Positions 45,161 through 57,099 of a DNA stretch of 64,000 nucleotides are shown here, piece by piece. The notes beneath the pieces were generated by a model. The model was not told where the DNA came from. It saw nothing but the letters and a program-made list of their open reading frames with translations, and searched no databases. Both the position numbers and the translations under genes were made by a program. Numbering within the stretch: the first letter of the stretch is position 1; each line of letters opens with the position of its first letter. This stretch comes from Codonopsis lanceolata (Eukaryota; Streptophyta; Magnoliopsida; Asterales; Campanulaceae), in the NCBI GenBank assembly GCA_013146195.2, contig CM028378.1:8547350-8611349 (forward strand), written 5' to 3'.

Positions 45161-47598
45161 TATGAGTTGGGTGAAGGGTTTGGAGAGTTTTTATTTTTTA
45201 AAGATGAAGATGATTGTGAGGGAGAGAAATAGATCGAGAGTAATGAGAGTGTTTTGAGAAGTTGAGAGTAGTATTGGACTGGGAGGGTGGTAATTGGTTG
45301 GGGGAGTAAATGAAGGGGTTTAATAGTTAGTATAGTTTAAAATGTGTAGAGGGATAGTTAGGTATTTTCACAATTTAAATGGTGTTACGTTTAGTATTTA
45401 GGTGTTACATTTAAGGTTGCTCATTTAAAAACTGTAAAATAGCAGTTAATGAGTAAAATGTCCTATTGTAGCCTGAGTTTAGTCAAGGTTGCGTCTAATG
45501 GTGTATCTCAAAGAGTCAGAGATGGTCTATTACTCGTGGACCTGGTAGTAGCTCCATATTGGATTGGGCTTTATTTAAGTTGGGTTTATTGATCTTTCAT
45601 TGGAAATTTGGAAATGGTGAGCTTAAAATTAATTTGTGTAAAATTCTGATCGGTCCATTTTTTAAAGTTTTTAAACTCAAAAGTATGTCGTTCTTTTTTA
45701 CAACCGCAAAAGACCACTTTTCGAAATATTGTTCCAAAAATACCACTGTCTTCTTCAACAGCTCCGACAATACACTTTGGATTCAAAAATCACGATTGTG
45801 CGCAACGAAACGAGGATCGACCTGTCCGGTCAGGTCGTGGGGGTAGCGCCCCTTCGTGGGGGTTCAGGGGTAACGCCCCCAAAAGGTAAATTAGTTTTTT
45901 GATTCATGAAGTACGAAACTATAATGGATATGTGCTGGATTGAATGATTTTTCAGTTGAGACGAAAACGTAAAAGGAGGAGGAAGAAGAAGACTTTCGAC
46001 GGAGGAGATGAAAGAAGAAAGTGGAGGACGTAAACTGATTATTTATGCTTTTGTATCGCGGTGCAAAAATGAATTAGATAATATTTTTGTACTGCAGTTT
46101 AAAGTTTAATTTCATAATCTATTTTTGCATCGCGGTTCAAAGTTTAATTTCCTAATCTATTTTTGAATCGTGGTTCATAAATTTCATTGCATTAATTTTT
46201 ACAGCGCGATTCATAAATTTAACCCGATATTTTTGAACCGCAATACAAAAACGTAACGCGTCCCAGGCTCATTAAGGGTATCACAATCATTTCACCCTTA
46301 AAATGTCATTTTTCGATTGAAAAAAAAAACCGGACTAAATGAGTTATAAACTTTAAAAAAAAACACTAGAGCCGCAATTTTACCAATTTTGTTTTGATCT
46401 CAGGGCATCTCTTATGGTTAAATTATTTGCACAATTTTTTATGTATTACATCACAAAAGTAACAAACTCATCTTCACAAACCTTTCTTCAAAATTGTTAC
46501 CACACATTCTTTATAAAGATATTTAATTTTGGGCCCCTTTATATATATATATTTTCTTTTTTTTCTTTTTCGATGAACCACTACTTTCTTATGAACAGTA
46601 TAAATCTTTCACAATGATAAAACTTTTTATAAACCAAATTATAGTCCTAGAAAACCCTCATAAACTTTACCATTAAAGATGCCTTCGAGTCGATCAAATT
46701 TGAACTTATAGCTAGTCAGCTTTTCTCAAAGTTGCCTTCTAATATTCAACACATGACTTTAAATGGCAACATCTCCCTTTAATCAAACTGAGATATTCAT
46801 TCAAGAAAGAAAACATATTTGATTTAGTGGAACTAGTTACGAAACTATATATTGTTTTGTTTGATTTTTTTGAGTTAAAATAACTGATTTTAAATAAAAC
46901 TATGATATATATTTATGTTTTCAAATAATAAAACATATAATTTGTAGTACACAAAAAAGAAGTACAAATTATGTATTTTATGATATGAAAAAATATAAAA
47001 AAATAAACATTAAATATTCATTTGAAAAACAAAATATGATAATAATAAAAGAAGTATCTTCTTTTAAAATGATAGTACTACTATTTTAATTTTTAAGAGA
47101 AACTAATATAAATAAATTTTGGGCTTCTCCCCTCCCATATATTAAAAAAAGAAACCGAAGTACGAAATAAGATAATGTAGTTGACAATCCTACAAATCAA
47201 CTAAAATAACAGTTGGCAGATGGCATGATAGTGTAATGAGGAGGCAGCTACTGAGACTCGTATAAATTTTAAATTTTAAATTTTAAATTTTGCCCCAATG
47301 AGACAAAATCATGGAGGTTCTAACTTCTAACGTCCCTAAACGCCATACTCCTATTCATTTAAAACATTTAGATGCTTCCTACTCCTACTCCTAGCGAGGA
47401 AAATGCCAAAATTTATTTATAAGTCAAGCCTCAATATTCTTATTAAAAAGTCAATGATATCTTTTTCGATTTTTATGTTTCCATGTGTACTCTAGCTATT
47501 ATTTACTGAGATTAGAATCGAGAAACATCAAGTTTGTTTTTCTTTATTATTGATTGATTATAAACTCTTTTGTTTGTTTTATCGGGCAATGACGTTAA
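45161..47598. other. element end, GC-rich island and AT-rich spacer
   Basis: The part at 45310-45412 (TAGTTAGG...GGTGTTACGTTTAG) resembles 40217-40280 and probably marks the outer end of both Mutator-type elements. A GC-rich patch at 45827-45885 has GGGGTAGCGCCCC and GGGGTAACGCCCC palindrome-like words, and 46050-46250 repeats a TATTTTTGNATCGCGGTTC motif about five times. No gene seen. Confidence 0.4.
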
Positions 47599-48174
47599 CA
47601 CCTTCTTAGGGCTGAGCAAGGTTTTTTGAAAAATCAGACCGGATCAAAGAATCGGACCAGACCAATAAAAATTGGACCGAACCAATTTTTTGGTTTGGTT
47701 TTGGTCCACAATTTTTTAAGAATCGAATAATTGGTCTGGTCCCGGTTTTATGTTTTTAAAATTGGTTCTAGAACCGGACCGGGCCAATATATATATATAC
47801 ACACACACACTTATTTATTAATGTTTTTTTACCTACAAAAGAAAACCCTAGATTGGAAAATATAAATACTCATATACAATTCAATTGTCTCAGGCTCTCA
47901 GCTCCTCTTAATCTCTTATTCCTCATCACTTATCGATCTTATCTTATCTTGCGACCACGGCAGACAACTCTCTGCGCAGCCAAAGGCCAAAGCTTCCTCT
48001 TCCTGCCTTCCTCACTGAAGACTCAACCCTAAATCGCCTCTTTTCCGGCGTTTGTCGTCGGCTAGACTGCTAGAGTCTCCGATTCACGTCTCACTCTCCC
48101 TCTTTCGCGTCTCTGACTCTCAGCCCTCAGAATCTCAGATCCGCCATTCGCCGCCGCCGCCGCACTGTCACTGG

Positions 48175-48290
48175 GACGACAGGTACCGATGATTACCGAA
48201 CACTCTCTTAGTCTCTTTCTCTCTCACAGACTCACACACACACACACGACAGGTACGACAGGTACCGATGATTACCGAACACTCTCTTAG
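48175..48290 (+). repeat. duplicated exon-intron junction inside the hAT element
   Basis: GACAGGTACCGATGATTACC and the following GAACACTCTCTTAG occur at about 48179 and again at about 48258, with CACA/CTCT microsatellite between. Each copy contains a potential GT splice donor (CAG|GTACC). Confidence 0.75.
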
Positions 48291-49879
48291 TTGTTTAGGT
48301 TCATGGTTGATGACATTGCGTTGCATTTTACCCGTTGTTTGATTTTAGTCATCATGTTTTCTTGTCTGAATGTTGTTTTTCCTTGTACTCTTGCTTTTGG
48401 CATAGTCTAAAGCAACATTGTTTGGTTGTATTGTTTGCTCAATAAATTGGGATAAATACTGCCAACACTAATTTAAGTTATATTGTGCGTGCTTACTTGA
48501 AATTGGAAAGCTAGTTGGTTATGATTGTTTTGGAATTAAAGGAGGATAGGATGTTGAGTAATAGGAAAATAAATGTTACTGCAAATAGACAAGATAATAA
48601 GGGTGGACAAGATATCAACCTCGTGAAAGTTATTTTTAACATTTTGTGAGTTTAATGAAGGAAATTGTTTAGTGTTGGTAGTGAAGGTAGGAGAGAATGC
48701 TTAATTTTTTTCTGGAAAGTTATAATATTGAATAAGGATCACAATAAACTGTTTTTTTAAGAGGCATATCTCTGCATTTGGGTAAGGTATGCTTGGATTC
48801 AAGGGCTACAAAATAAAAACTGCATTTGAGAGTTAGCTTATCTTGTAGCCCTCCTTGGTTTGATTCTTATTTTCTTGGTTAGAGTCCAGATGACTTGGAG
48901 TCTATACATATGCTAAATTCTTTATCACTTAATTCATTCATTATATAAGCTCATATATTTTTTCAGTTAAGAATTTCATTTGGAAAGTCAAGTTTCTTTT
49001 TGGATTTAAGGCTTTTGTTTGAGTTGTGGTTGATAGGAGCCGACACCTAACAACTTGCTGGTGGCTCATATACCTTATAGAAGTATCTCTCCTCATGCCT
49101 GTGTTGTTTTGCAAGCAACCAGGCAAATTATGTTGATCCATCTTTACCTCTAAAATTGTTGAAGGAAAGGGTGGGTGATTTTTCCTCTTTTTGGGTTTCA
49201 GCTGTAGGTATGGGTTGCAAATTTTCGCAGACTTGTAGAGTTTGTTGGGTTCATTTTGAGATGTTGTTTTTGCCCTTGGTTTTTCTTTGTATTGGTCTTT
49301 TTTTTCATGTCATACATAGATGTTTTGCGGTCAGATCGAGAGATGGGCAGTTCATGCTTTAATTTTTTTCATGTCGTACATACTTTTTTTAAAAAATCCT
49401 GTGAAGTCTGAACATTGATTTGCAGTTTTTTTTAATGAAACAAGTTCTTTGGTCGGCCAGCTTTTTTAAAGTTTACGCTTCAATCGGTTTAGACTTCGGT
49501 GTTGGTTGAAAGTTGAATAGCAAAAGTGGTAGAGAATTCGTATTTACATTACTCGTTAGCTATTCTTTGAGTTCGATATGAACTTTTGGTTTCATCTATA
49601 AAGGGCGATTATAAATGTGAGCTTTATGTTCAGGCAGTATAAAAAATTGTTGTGTATCTGTTGGTTCTCTCTTAGTCTAATTAAGAGGAGTCTTTACCCT
49701 ATTCTATGTCTTCATTGTCTTGTTTAATTTTGTAGTGATAATTGGTGAAGACAAGATTGCTGTTTTTTTGAATTTGCAGAAGTGCATCAAAGAAAGAAGA
49801 GGAGGCGCAAAAGATGTCAAGAAATCATCTTTAGCTAATTAGCTCCGAAAGACATTTCTATTTTCTAATGTTCTACTTT

Positions 49880-49956
49880 AGTACTTTTTAGTTTGTATTT
49901 TAATCGAAGGTTGTTTCCTTTTTAGTTTGTACTTTAATCGAAGGTTGTTTTCAAAA
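49880..49956 (+). repeat. 34-base tandem duplication
   Basis: TTTTTAGTTTGTATTTTAAT plus CGAAGGTTGTTT is repeated once with two changes, after the short terminal frame of the hAT cargo. Confidence 0.75.
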
Positions 49957-50266
49957 AAACATGTTTGATTTTGAATGTACTTTTATTGAAGTTTGTTTAA
50001 TCTTTTTATAAAGTTTAAGTCTTTAAAATTTCATTATATATTTGTATTAAACAGTTAAAAAACAAAGTAATCATAGTATTGGTTTGGTCCCGGTTCTGAT
50101 ACGTCTTCGATTGGTTCTGGACCGGACCAACGTATTGGTTCCCACACCTATTGGGTTGGTTCCGGTTCTAAAATTTTTGAGAACCGGATTATTGGTCTGG
50201 TTCCGGTTTTCTATGTTTTTCCAAAAAAATGGACCAACCCGGACCAAGCTCACCCCTACACCTTAT

Positions 50267-51151
50267 TATGATTTTTGATCTTCCAACAATATAGTTTCTA
50301 CTTTCTAGTTGTACTCGGATGAATTTTGTTGTATAATCCAAAAGTTAAAAACTTGGGTAAGTTGGCTTTATGGATATTTTTTGTAAGATAGATCCTCTTT
50401 ATCTGACACACCGTATGTTAGTGGGTTAAGCTGTGAGAGAGTGAGATAGACTCGATTTTACGATTTAAGATCCGCAAGACATCTTAAATAGAACCTATAC
50501 TCATTACAAAAAAAGTCTTCTTTGTATTAAAAATATTTTTGTTTGCGTTTTCAAAGGTATTTTATTCTATTTTCTTCAAAAAATTGCATACTTTGTATTT
50601 TGTTTTATAAAAAGATGGTCACTTTTTTCTCTTTTTCTTTTTGTTTTTAAGAAATACCTTTTATTTTTAAAACAATAATAATTCTAGTACAGTTTGTAAA
50701 AAGGTATAAGCATAATAGTTTGAATAGATCTCTTGAAAAACTATCTTATAAATTTTAACTTGTAAGACGGAACCATTTTATCTCACAGCTCAGTCAATCA
50801 ATATAAAGTGAGTTAGGTCAAGGATATCCATCCACCAAAAAATTACCGTAAGTTGATGTTTCCAAATTTGTTGCCTAATATATTTTTGGAAAAATTGCGG
50901 ACCACTCCTATTTTCAAAGTTTCAAATGTTTTACACCTTTGTATTTTTTTCGTAACCGGAAAAAAAGTATTTAATGCATCACACACCCAAAATCCTACAT
51001 CGTGTGCATAAAAATGCCTTATTTTATACATTGTGATTCAAAAATATATTTTTTTAATTACAAAAAAAATATAAAAATATAAAATGATTAAAAATTATTC
51101 AGAGTACACGGTCCAAATTTCTCGCTATATTTTTTGGGGGACCGGAGCAAG
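50267..51151. other. AT-rich stretch with dispersed-repeat words
   Basis: No gene. Segments near 50400-50480 and 50755-50825 (AGTGGGTTAAGC, GTGAGTTAGGTCA) resemble the repeat at 34700-34960. Confidence 0.35.
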
Positions 51152-51153
51152 TA

Positions 51154-51411
51154 CTCCCTCCGTCCCTAAATAATCGTCTGGGTTGACCCGGCGCACAGTT
51201 TAAGAAAAAGTAATTGACTTGATTATTTATATTGGTTTAATGTGTAATTTTCTTTAATGTCCATGTATATGTTGCTCATAATTAAAGTAGAGTGAAAAAG
51301 TAAGGGTAAAGTGGTAAAAGTGATGTTCTAAAAAGATAAGTTTTAAAGTGGACAATTATTTTGGGACGAACGAAAAAAAAAAGAAGGACGATAATTTAGG
51401 GACGGAGGGAG
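51154..51411. mobile_element. Stowaway MITE
   Basis: A 258-bp element with TA on both sides (51152-51153, 51412-51413). The left end CTCCCTCCGTCCCTAAATAA and the reversed right end CTCCCTCCGTCCCTAAATTA match at 19 of 20 bases. Confidence 0.9.
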
Positions 51412-51413
51412 TA

Positions 51414-52176
51414 TTAAATAACGAGAGTTCAAATGTCATGAGATTGTCCAAATTAAATTATTTGTCCATGTTGTGAGGAATTTAGCCGCCGCACTCCAAC
51501 TAAGATTTGACATTTTGTTACCACAACAGAAATAGGGTGGCAAAACCAGCTCCACAACATGGGGTCATCCACGCAACCCCAACACCAAGACCACACCAGG
51601 CACCAGCCCCTTTTTTACGGTACCACATAACTTGGATTGGTGTTTCCCACTTACTGGCTTGTTAGCGTGTTACAAGGCAAATGATTAATTATGCAATTGT
51701 CTTGAAATGATGCTTACTTTTTAATTTTACTAATATCTATGTCTATATTATTTACATGATTTTGATGTGAGATCAGTGTAATATATGTTTGGAATAAACA
51801 AAACTTATAATTAAATAATTAATTCAAACAAAATTCAGATTTATGAATCAATCTGAATCATCAGTTGTATTTGACACAATTCAATCAGGACCATCAGTTA
51901 GACTTTGAACTAAATTATAATATAGAATAGTTAATAATTATCGAATCTAATTTGCTTGATACCAATGATTTTGCCTAATCATTCCACTAATCACACTTTT
52001 GCACGTTTATGGAGTTACTAGCTCGTTGCTTGTTTTAAGGATGAGAAAACATTTTTGGACCTTAATTTTGATTTACGCTTATTCTTCTTGTTTTTCCACT
52101 CTCTCTCTCCGCATCATCCTTGTCCCACTACTACTCTCTTTGAGCCCCCTAAAAATAAGACTGACCTTGCAACTAA
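51414..52176. other. gene-free stretch
   Basis: A CCA/ACC-rich patch at about 51540-51615 looks like repeat debris. Nothing else recognised. Confidence 0.3.
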
Positions 52177-52534
52177 TCTATATTATTATAGAGCTCATTC
52201 TCACATATATGTAATTGATTAAAGTTATTTACAAGTTGAGATTAAATTATTTTTAAAAATTTAATGGTTGAGATTCACTCTCATATTCATACGTGTGAGA
52301 GTAGTTATTCACTTTTAACTCTTTATTTTCTTTCACCATGTTATAAAGTCACCCCCTACAATTAATTTTATATTAACTATACAATACAGTTTAGTCGATT
52401 GACTGAAGTTATTCGACGATCTGGATCGATCCCGACAGTAAGATCCAACATGAAATATTAATTTATTTTCATCATGTTCGGTTCATACATTGATCATGCT
52501 CATACTGGCACCGTACCATCGGCACAAGCACAAG
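52177..52534 (+). mobile_element. short Helitron
   Basis: The 5' end TCTATATTATTATAGAGC follows an A, as in many plant Helitrons. The 3' part has the hairpin-like GCACCGTACCATCGGCAC, then AAGCACAAG and T, where the usual CTAG is changed to CAAG. No coding. Confidence 0.6.
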
Positions 52535-53153
52535 TTTATTTTTATAGAATACTACACATCTTCTCATTGTTGTGGTTTCGTTTGTTGGGACATATATATT
52601 GGTTTCTAATTATTTAAATACCATTTTTTTTAGCTTTTAGGATTGATTAATTTTGATCAAAATGCATCTCCGTTCGCCTGTTAGATTTTATATGATAATA
52701 TGTGGGATGATTCGAGTTTTGCAGATGAAGTAGAAAATTTGGTTAAATGAATGTGTTTATGTGTTTGAATTTTCTTTGTGTCATGTGTATGTAGAAATAA
52801 TGGACAAAGTTATTGCATCTCATGTTTCCAAACCAACCATTGTTGTTAAGTAAGAACCCCCAGAAAAGAAAACCGAGTTTTCGTTGTTGAGAAAACAATA
52901 AAATTTTATTTTCGTACTTTAACAGTAATTACAATTAAAATATTTATTTATTGGTTTTTTTATGAAATAAATATCGAAGTAAAATATTTTTATTTTGTTA
53001 GGCATTTGAGTTTTTTCCACTTTTCGTTGTGTAGTGTATATATATCCAATACATATAAATTATAAGTAAATATTAATTCATTTTCATAATATTTACTTTA
53101 TTTATTGATAAATTTTCAAATGATCGTGCCATCGGTACGAATGAACGTATTAG
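52535..53153 (+). mobile_element. Helitron 3' portion
   Basis: It ends TTATTGATAAATTTTC, then the hairpin GTGCCATCGGTAC, then GAATGAACGTATTAG and T. The same arrangement ends the Helitron at 2708-3442. Its own 5' end was not found; it may share the 52177 start, with the 52534 end being internal. Confidence 0.55.
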
Positions 53154-53156
53154 TAT

Positions 53157-53159
<3 letters not shown>

Positions 53160-53189
<30 letters not shown>
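53160..53189 (+). repeat. GA microsatellite
   Basis: About 15 GA repeats directly beyond the Helitron 3' end. Confidence 0.9.
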
Positions 53190-53192
<3 letters not shown>

Positions 53193-53906
53193 TATAAGCG
53201 CTTTTTGGATATAATAAGGCTCAATTTTATTTCTAATTAATTTAGTTGGCGACACAAAAAACTACATTATTTCAACCTAATCTACACTATACTATGAATT
53301 AGTTTAAAAACTGAAGTTAACAAACTGACACAAAATGTATAACATCATTTTATACACAAATTTGATATTTTTTTGTGGCTCTAGCTTTACACGTATATTA
53401 GGCAAGAATGATTATGAGTTAGTTTTGGGGCGATTATAAATAATACTATTCTTATTTTTTAATTTCATTCCGCAATAATCCCACATCCACCACATTCCCC
53501 AACGGAAAATTAGTTTTTACCCACATACCATTCCGTACCGTTACGCGGTAACAGATAGTCGGGTAATGCATATGACAAATTATTTAAGTTTTTTCTAACC
53601 ATAAATTTTTTAACATATATTAAATAATGAATGTTAATTGGCATATATATAATGACAACGGTAGATTTATCCCTTCAAAATTTTACTTTTAAATTATTGA
53701 TTTTTAAGTTATCATTCCACTCTTTCTTTTTCTTATATTCTCGCTATTTTCTCTGGTTGTATTTCTCTTTTTCTCGTCCGTCCCCTTCTTCTCTCTCATC
53801 ACCACTTTCTCATCTCTTTTTATTATGCTTAAACATTTTTCACACTTTAAACATAAAAAATAGTAACTAAAACAAAAGTAATAGATCTGGAGTCAAGAAA
53901 ACAAAA
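53190..53906. other. AT-rich spacer
   Basis: No gene recognised; a CT/TC-rich tract lies at about 53715-53830. Confidence 0.3.
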
Positions 53907-54440
53907 ATATAAGAGATTAGTAAAATAAAAATAATTTATGGAACAAGTCACTATAAAAATAAAAGTTACAGAATCAACAAAAAAAAACTTAATGCGGTGG
54001 TTAGTAAAATAAAATAATTTACGGAACAAAAGTTTAAAACAAAATTTTAAAAATGTATATGTAAAACAAAAATACGTTAGTAAAATAAAAATATTTAATG
54101 GAACAAAAATAATAGTTACAGAGTCAATAAAACAAAAACAATTTAAACTGAGGTTACTAAAATAATAAAAATAATTTAGGGAACAAAAGTTTGAAACAAA
54201 TTCTTAAAAATAACTATGTAAAATAAAAATGCATTAGTAAAATAAAAATATTCGATGGAAGAAAAATAATAGTTACATAGTCAATAAAACAAAACAATTT
54301 AAACCGATGTTAGCAAAATAATACAAATAATTTACAGAACAAAAGTTTTTCGTAAAAATAATTCTTAAAAATAAAATAAAAATAATAGTTACGAAGTCAA
54401 TAAAACAAAAAGTTAAAATGGAAGTTAGTAAAACCGAAAT
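53907..54440 (+). repeat. AT-rich tandem array, about four units of ~110-160 bases
   Basis: Units start GTTAGTAAAATAAAA, continue with AATTTACGGAACAAAAGTTT, and end with AATAGTTACAGAGTCAATAA. Units begin near 53907 (short), 54000, 54149 and 54309, with a trace at about 54425. The array abuts the Helitron helicase fragment. Confidence 0.8.
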
Positions 54441-54594
54441 AATTTACAAACCAAAAATAATAATTAACGGTAAAAATATTTTCGTTATTTTGATTTTATC
54501 TTATTTTCTTATAATAAATTTCTTTATTCATAAAATACAAATATAATTTAATAAATGTAATCATTCAAAAGGAAGAACTTATTTGAGTTCAGAT

Positions 54595-55140
54595 TCTATT
54601 TGCAGGTCGGAAAAAATTCAAGTTTGTTCGAAAATATTTATTATACAAAGTTTTTGAATAGTATAAAGTGCTCGGGGTTTTCAAGCCATGAATTGACACT
54701 TAAAATTGATATTCCAGTTATGTTATTGAGAAAATTGACCATGCTGCAGGTTGTGCAATGGAACAAAGCTAATTATCATAAATTTTGGGAATCACATTGT
54801 TGAAACAATTTTTTTGAAAGGAAGCAATGTTGGAGAAAATGTTTTTATCCCAATATTGTCATTAACTTCATTTGATGTAAGACTATCTTTAAAGTTCTAG
54901 AGAAGACAATTTTCATTATTGGTAACATATGCAATGATAATTAACAAGTGTCAAAGTCAATAATTGCACGCATTTCTCTTTTTGAAGAATCAATATTTAG
55001 GCATTGACAATTATATGTCGCAGTTTATAGAGTAACAAATTATTTTGGTTTGAAGATATTGATATATATGTGGTGAAGATGAAAATCCAACTAATAAGAC
55101 AACAAATGTTGTGTAGATGAATTTTTTTAGAATATATAAT
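54595..55140 (+). pseudogene. Helitron helicase C-terminal fragment
   Basis: With several frameshifts, the + strand encodes EFLNSIKCSGFSSHELTLKI and PVMLLRKL, then NFGNHIVETIFLKGSNVGEN, VFIPILSLTSFDVRLS, RRQFSLLVTYAMIINKCQSQ and GEDENPTNKTTNVV. These follow the order of the C-terminal (Pif1-family) helicase domain of plant Helitrons. The N-terminal Rep and Walker A/B parts are missing, and stops interrupt it. Confidence 0.85.
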
Positions 55141-55164
55141 GATTAGTGATATATTTATATGTAA

Positions 55165-55720
55165 CTAGTGTTTGTATTCGTGCGTTAAACGCAAGTCATA
55201 TATTTTTTCAACTAAACTATAAATAAGCAAATAAATAGTAAAAACAAAATCAAAAGAGTAAATAATAAAAAAACTACTTAATTAGAAAAGAATATGATAT
55301 TTTTTAATATAAATAAAGTATATTAAATAGAAAATACGTCAAATCAAGAGACACATTCTTGTACACGAGACATATAAAAGACACAAATAATTATAAACCG
55401 ACAAAGCTATCTGTAATATTAGAGTATAGTACTTAAACAAAAATATTATAAATTTTGAATTTTTTTCTAATACACAATGTTTTTTGTTTTATTGGTTGAC
55501 TTTTCATCTTCATCGCATATTAATATCGATCTGAATGGTTTGTTATCCTTGAAACTGCAACATACAGTTGTCCATGGATAAAATTGGCTTCTTCAAAATC
55601 AATCCTACATGTGTTAGTGATTGACTTCGGCTTTTGTTAATTGTAATTGCATAGTATTTGTGCATTGCGATACATAATTTTAGATTGCAATGCATGACGT
55701 GTCTTTTTTGGACGCGTGTT
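55165..55720 (-). mobile_element. Helitron 3' end with helicase remnant
   Basis: Read on the - strand, about 55700-55480 encodes YAITINKSRSQSLTHVGLIL, KKPIFIHGQLYVAVSRITN and, in a shifted frame, CDEDEKSTNKTKN, the last motifs of a Helitron helicase. About 300 bases further on come the hairpin GCGTTTAACGC and ACGAATACAAACACTAG followed by T (end at 55165), a canonical Helitron 3' terminus. Its 5' end was not located. Confidence 0.8.
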
Positions 55721-56173
55721 TGATTTATTTAGGGTATTATAGTATTTAGCCTCAAACGTATAGTTTTGTTATTAAAAAAATATAAGGAATTAAAGCACTT
55801 TAAAATTGTGCTCAGTGGACTGGCCCAAATTTAATTCAAATAAAAAAAATCAAGTCCATTAAAAAACCCTAAAAGACACTACTATACAATGAACTCTTAT
55901 CGATTTTCTCAAATACTCAAATAAAAAAATTCATTGCTATGTAAAAAGTTTATCTCCTCCCACTTCCCCGTGCCATATATATACATGAGAGGTGCCCATT
56001 TTTTGAAAGTACCCGTAAAAATGCATTTTCCAAAATGGGAATCACTTCTATTTAGTTTAAGTCATTTTTGTTTGTTATTAAAACTCTATAATATCAGTAT
56101 CCTTAATTGAATGTATCAATTCAAAGACCATTCATATTTTTATTTTTTGTCAATTGTAGAGTTTTGTATATTT

Positions 56174-56211
<38 letters not shown>

Positions 56212-56594
56212 ACTTCTATTTAATATAGGTAAAAATATATAGATATAGAGACTACTAAATAGAAGTGTTTAATACGAGGTGCTCTTACAATATAATACTT
56301 TCTATGTATTTTTATCTTTAGTCAATTTTTATCTTGAAATGTTATAAAAATTGTAGACTTTTCAATGGTATAAAGGTCATGGTATTTTCAGTAAAAGAAG
56401 TACTGTGAAAATGTCTAATAAATTAAATTAGATGTATCTTTTGAAATTTTAGAGATTACTTTGGAAGGTTCACTAATAAGTATATAATACATGGACAGAA
56501 ATTTGAAGGGATATAATGCAAAAAGTGGTGAGAATACAAATAGCTTTGGGTAATAATAAATTATGAATTTATGTATTTATTTATGATGCGTCCA
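55721..56594. other. AT-rich spacer with inverted words and TA microsatellite
   Basis: A TA run lies at about 56179-56208. GAGGTGCCC (56000 region) and CACTTCTATTTAG (56043 region) recur reversed at about 56254-56285, so 55988-56285 may be a small foldback element. No gene. Confidence 0.4.
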
Positions 56595-57070
56595 AGATAA
56601 TCTGGACCCACTCGACAAGCCCAATCCAAACACCTGGCTTTCAACGTGTTCTTGAATCCTCACAGCCCAACTCTGCAATGTCAACCGCAAACGAATCGGC
56701 AGGGCACTCCTGCAAAGGCCTCCTCCTGCTGTGAATTAGTACACGATAAGCTGAGTAAGTAATTTGACGAGTTTTGGCTAGAGAATCAGATTGCGCATAC
56801 CTCTCTCCAAATTTTGCCAAGCTTTTATATGTGCCGGATCCACTCGACAAGCCCAATCCAAACACCTGGCTTTCAACGTGTTCTTGAATCCTCACACCCA
56901 ACTCGCAATGTCAACCCAAGCAACGTAAATCGGGCGGGCACTCCTCGCAGTGCCCTCCCAAGGCGGTGAATTAGTACACGATAAGCGGTTGAGTAAGTAA
57001 TTTGACGTAGTTTTGGCTAGAGAACCGATCAAGATACCTCTCTCCAAATTTTGCCAAGCTTTTATATGCG
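56595..57070. repeat. tandem ~240-bp duplication in the gypsy LTR-like region
   Basis: 56595-56834 and 56835-57070 share CCACTCGACAAGCCCAATCC, CTTTCAACGTGTTCTTGAAT, GTGAATTAGTACACGATAAG and CCAAATTTTGCCAAGCTTTT with small indels. The region is GC-richer than its left flank and probably belongs to the 3' LTR of the - strand gypsy element. Confidence 0.7.
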
Positions 57071-57099
57071 CCGAGACATAACTCGTCCATAACCATGAA

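Larger units (their letters stand above)
47607..50258. mobile_element. 2.65-kb hAT-type element with gene-like cargo
   Basis: The ends are TAGGGCTGAGCAAGGTTTTT and, reversed, TAGGGGTGAGCTTGGTCCGG. They are flanked by CACCTTCT (47599-47606) and CACCTTAT (50259-50266), 7 of 8 matching. Both subterminal zones (47630-47790, 50080-50240) are full of GGACCGGACC/GGTTCCGGTT words. The centre is different: a GC-rich, leader-like exon (about 47880-48180) ending CAG|GTACC, a ~1.6-kb intron-like stretch, and an acceptor TTTGCAG at 49779 with a short frame KCIKERRGGAKDVKKSSLAN and stop. No hAT transposase is recognised. Confidence 0.8.
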
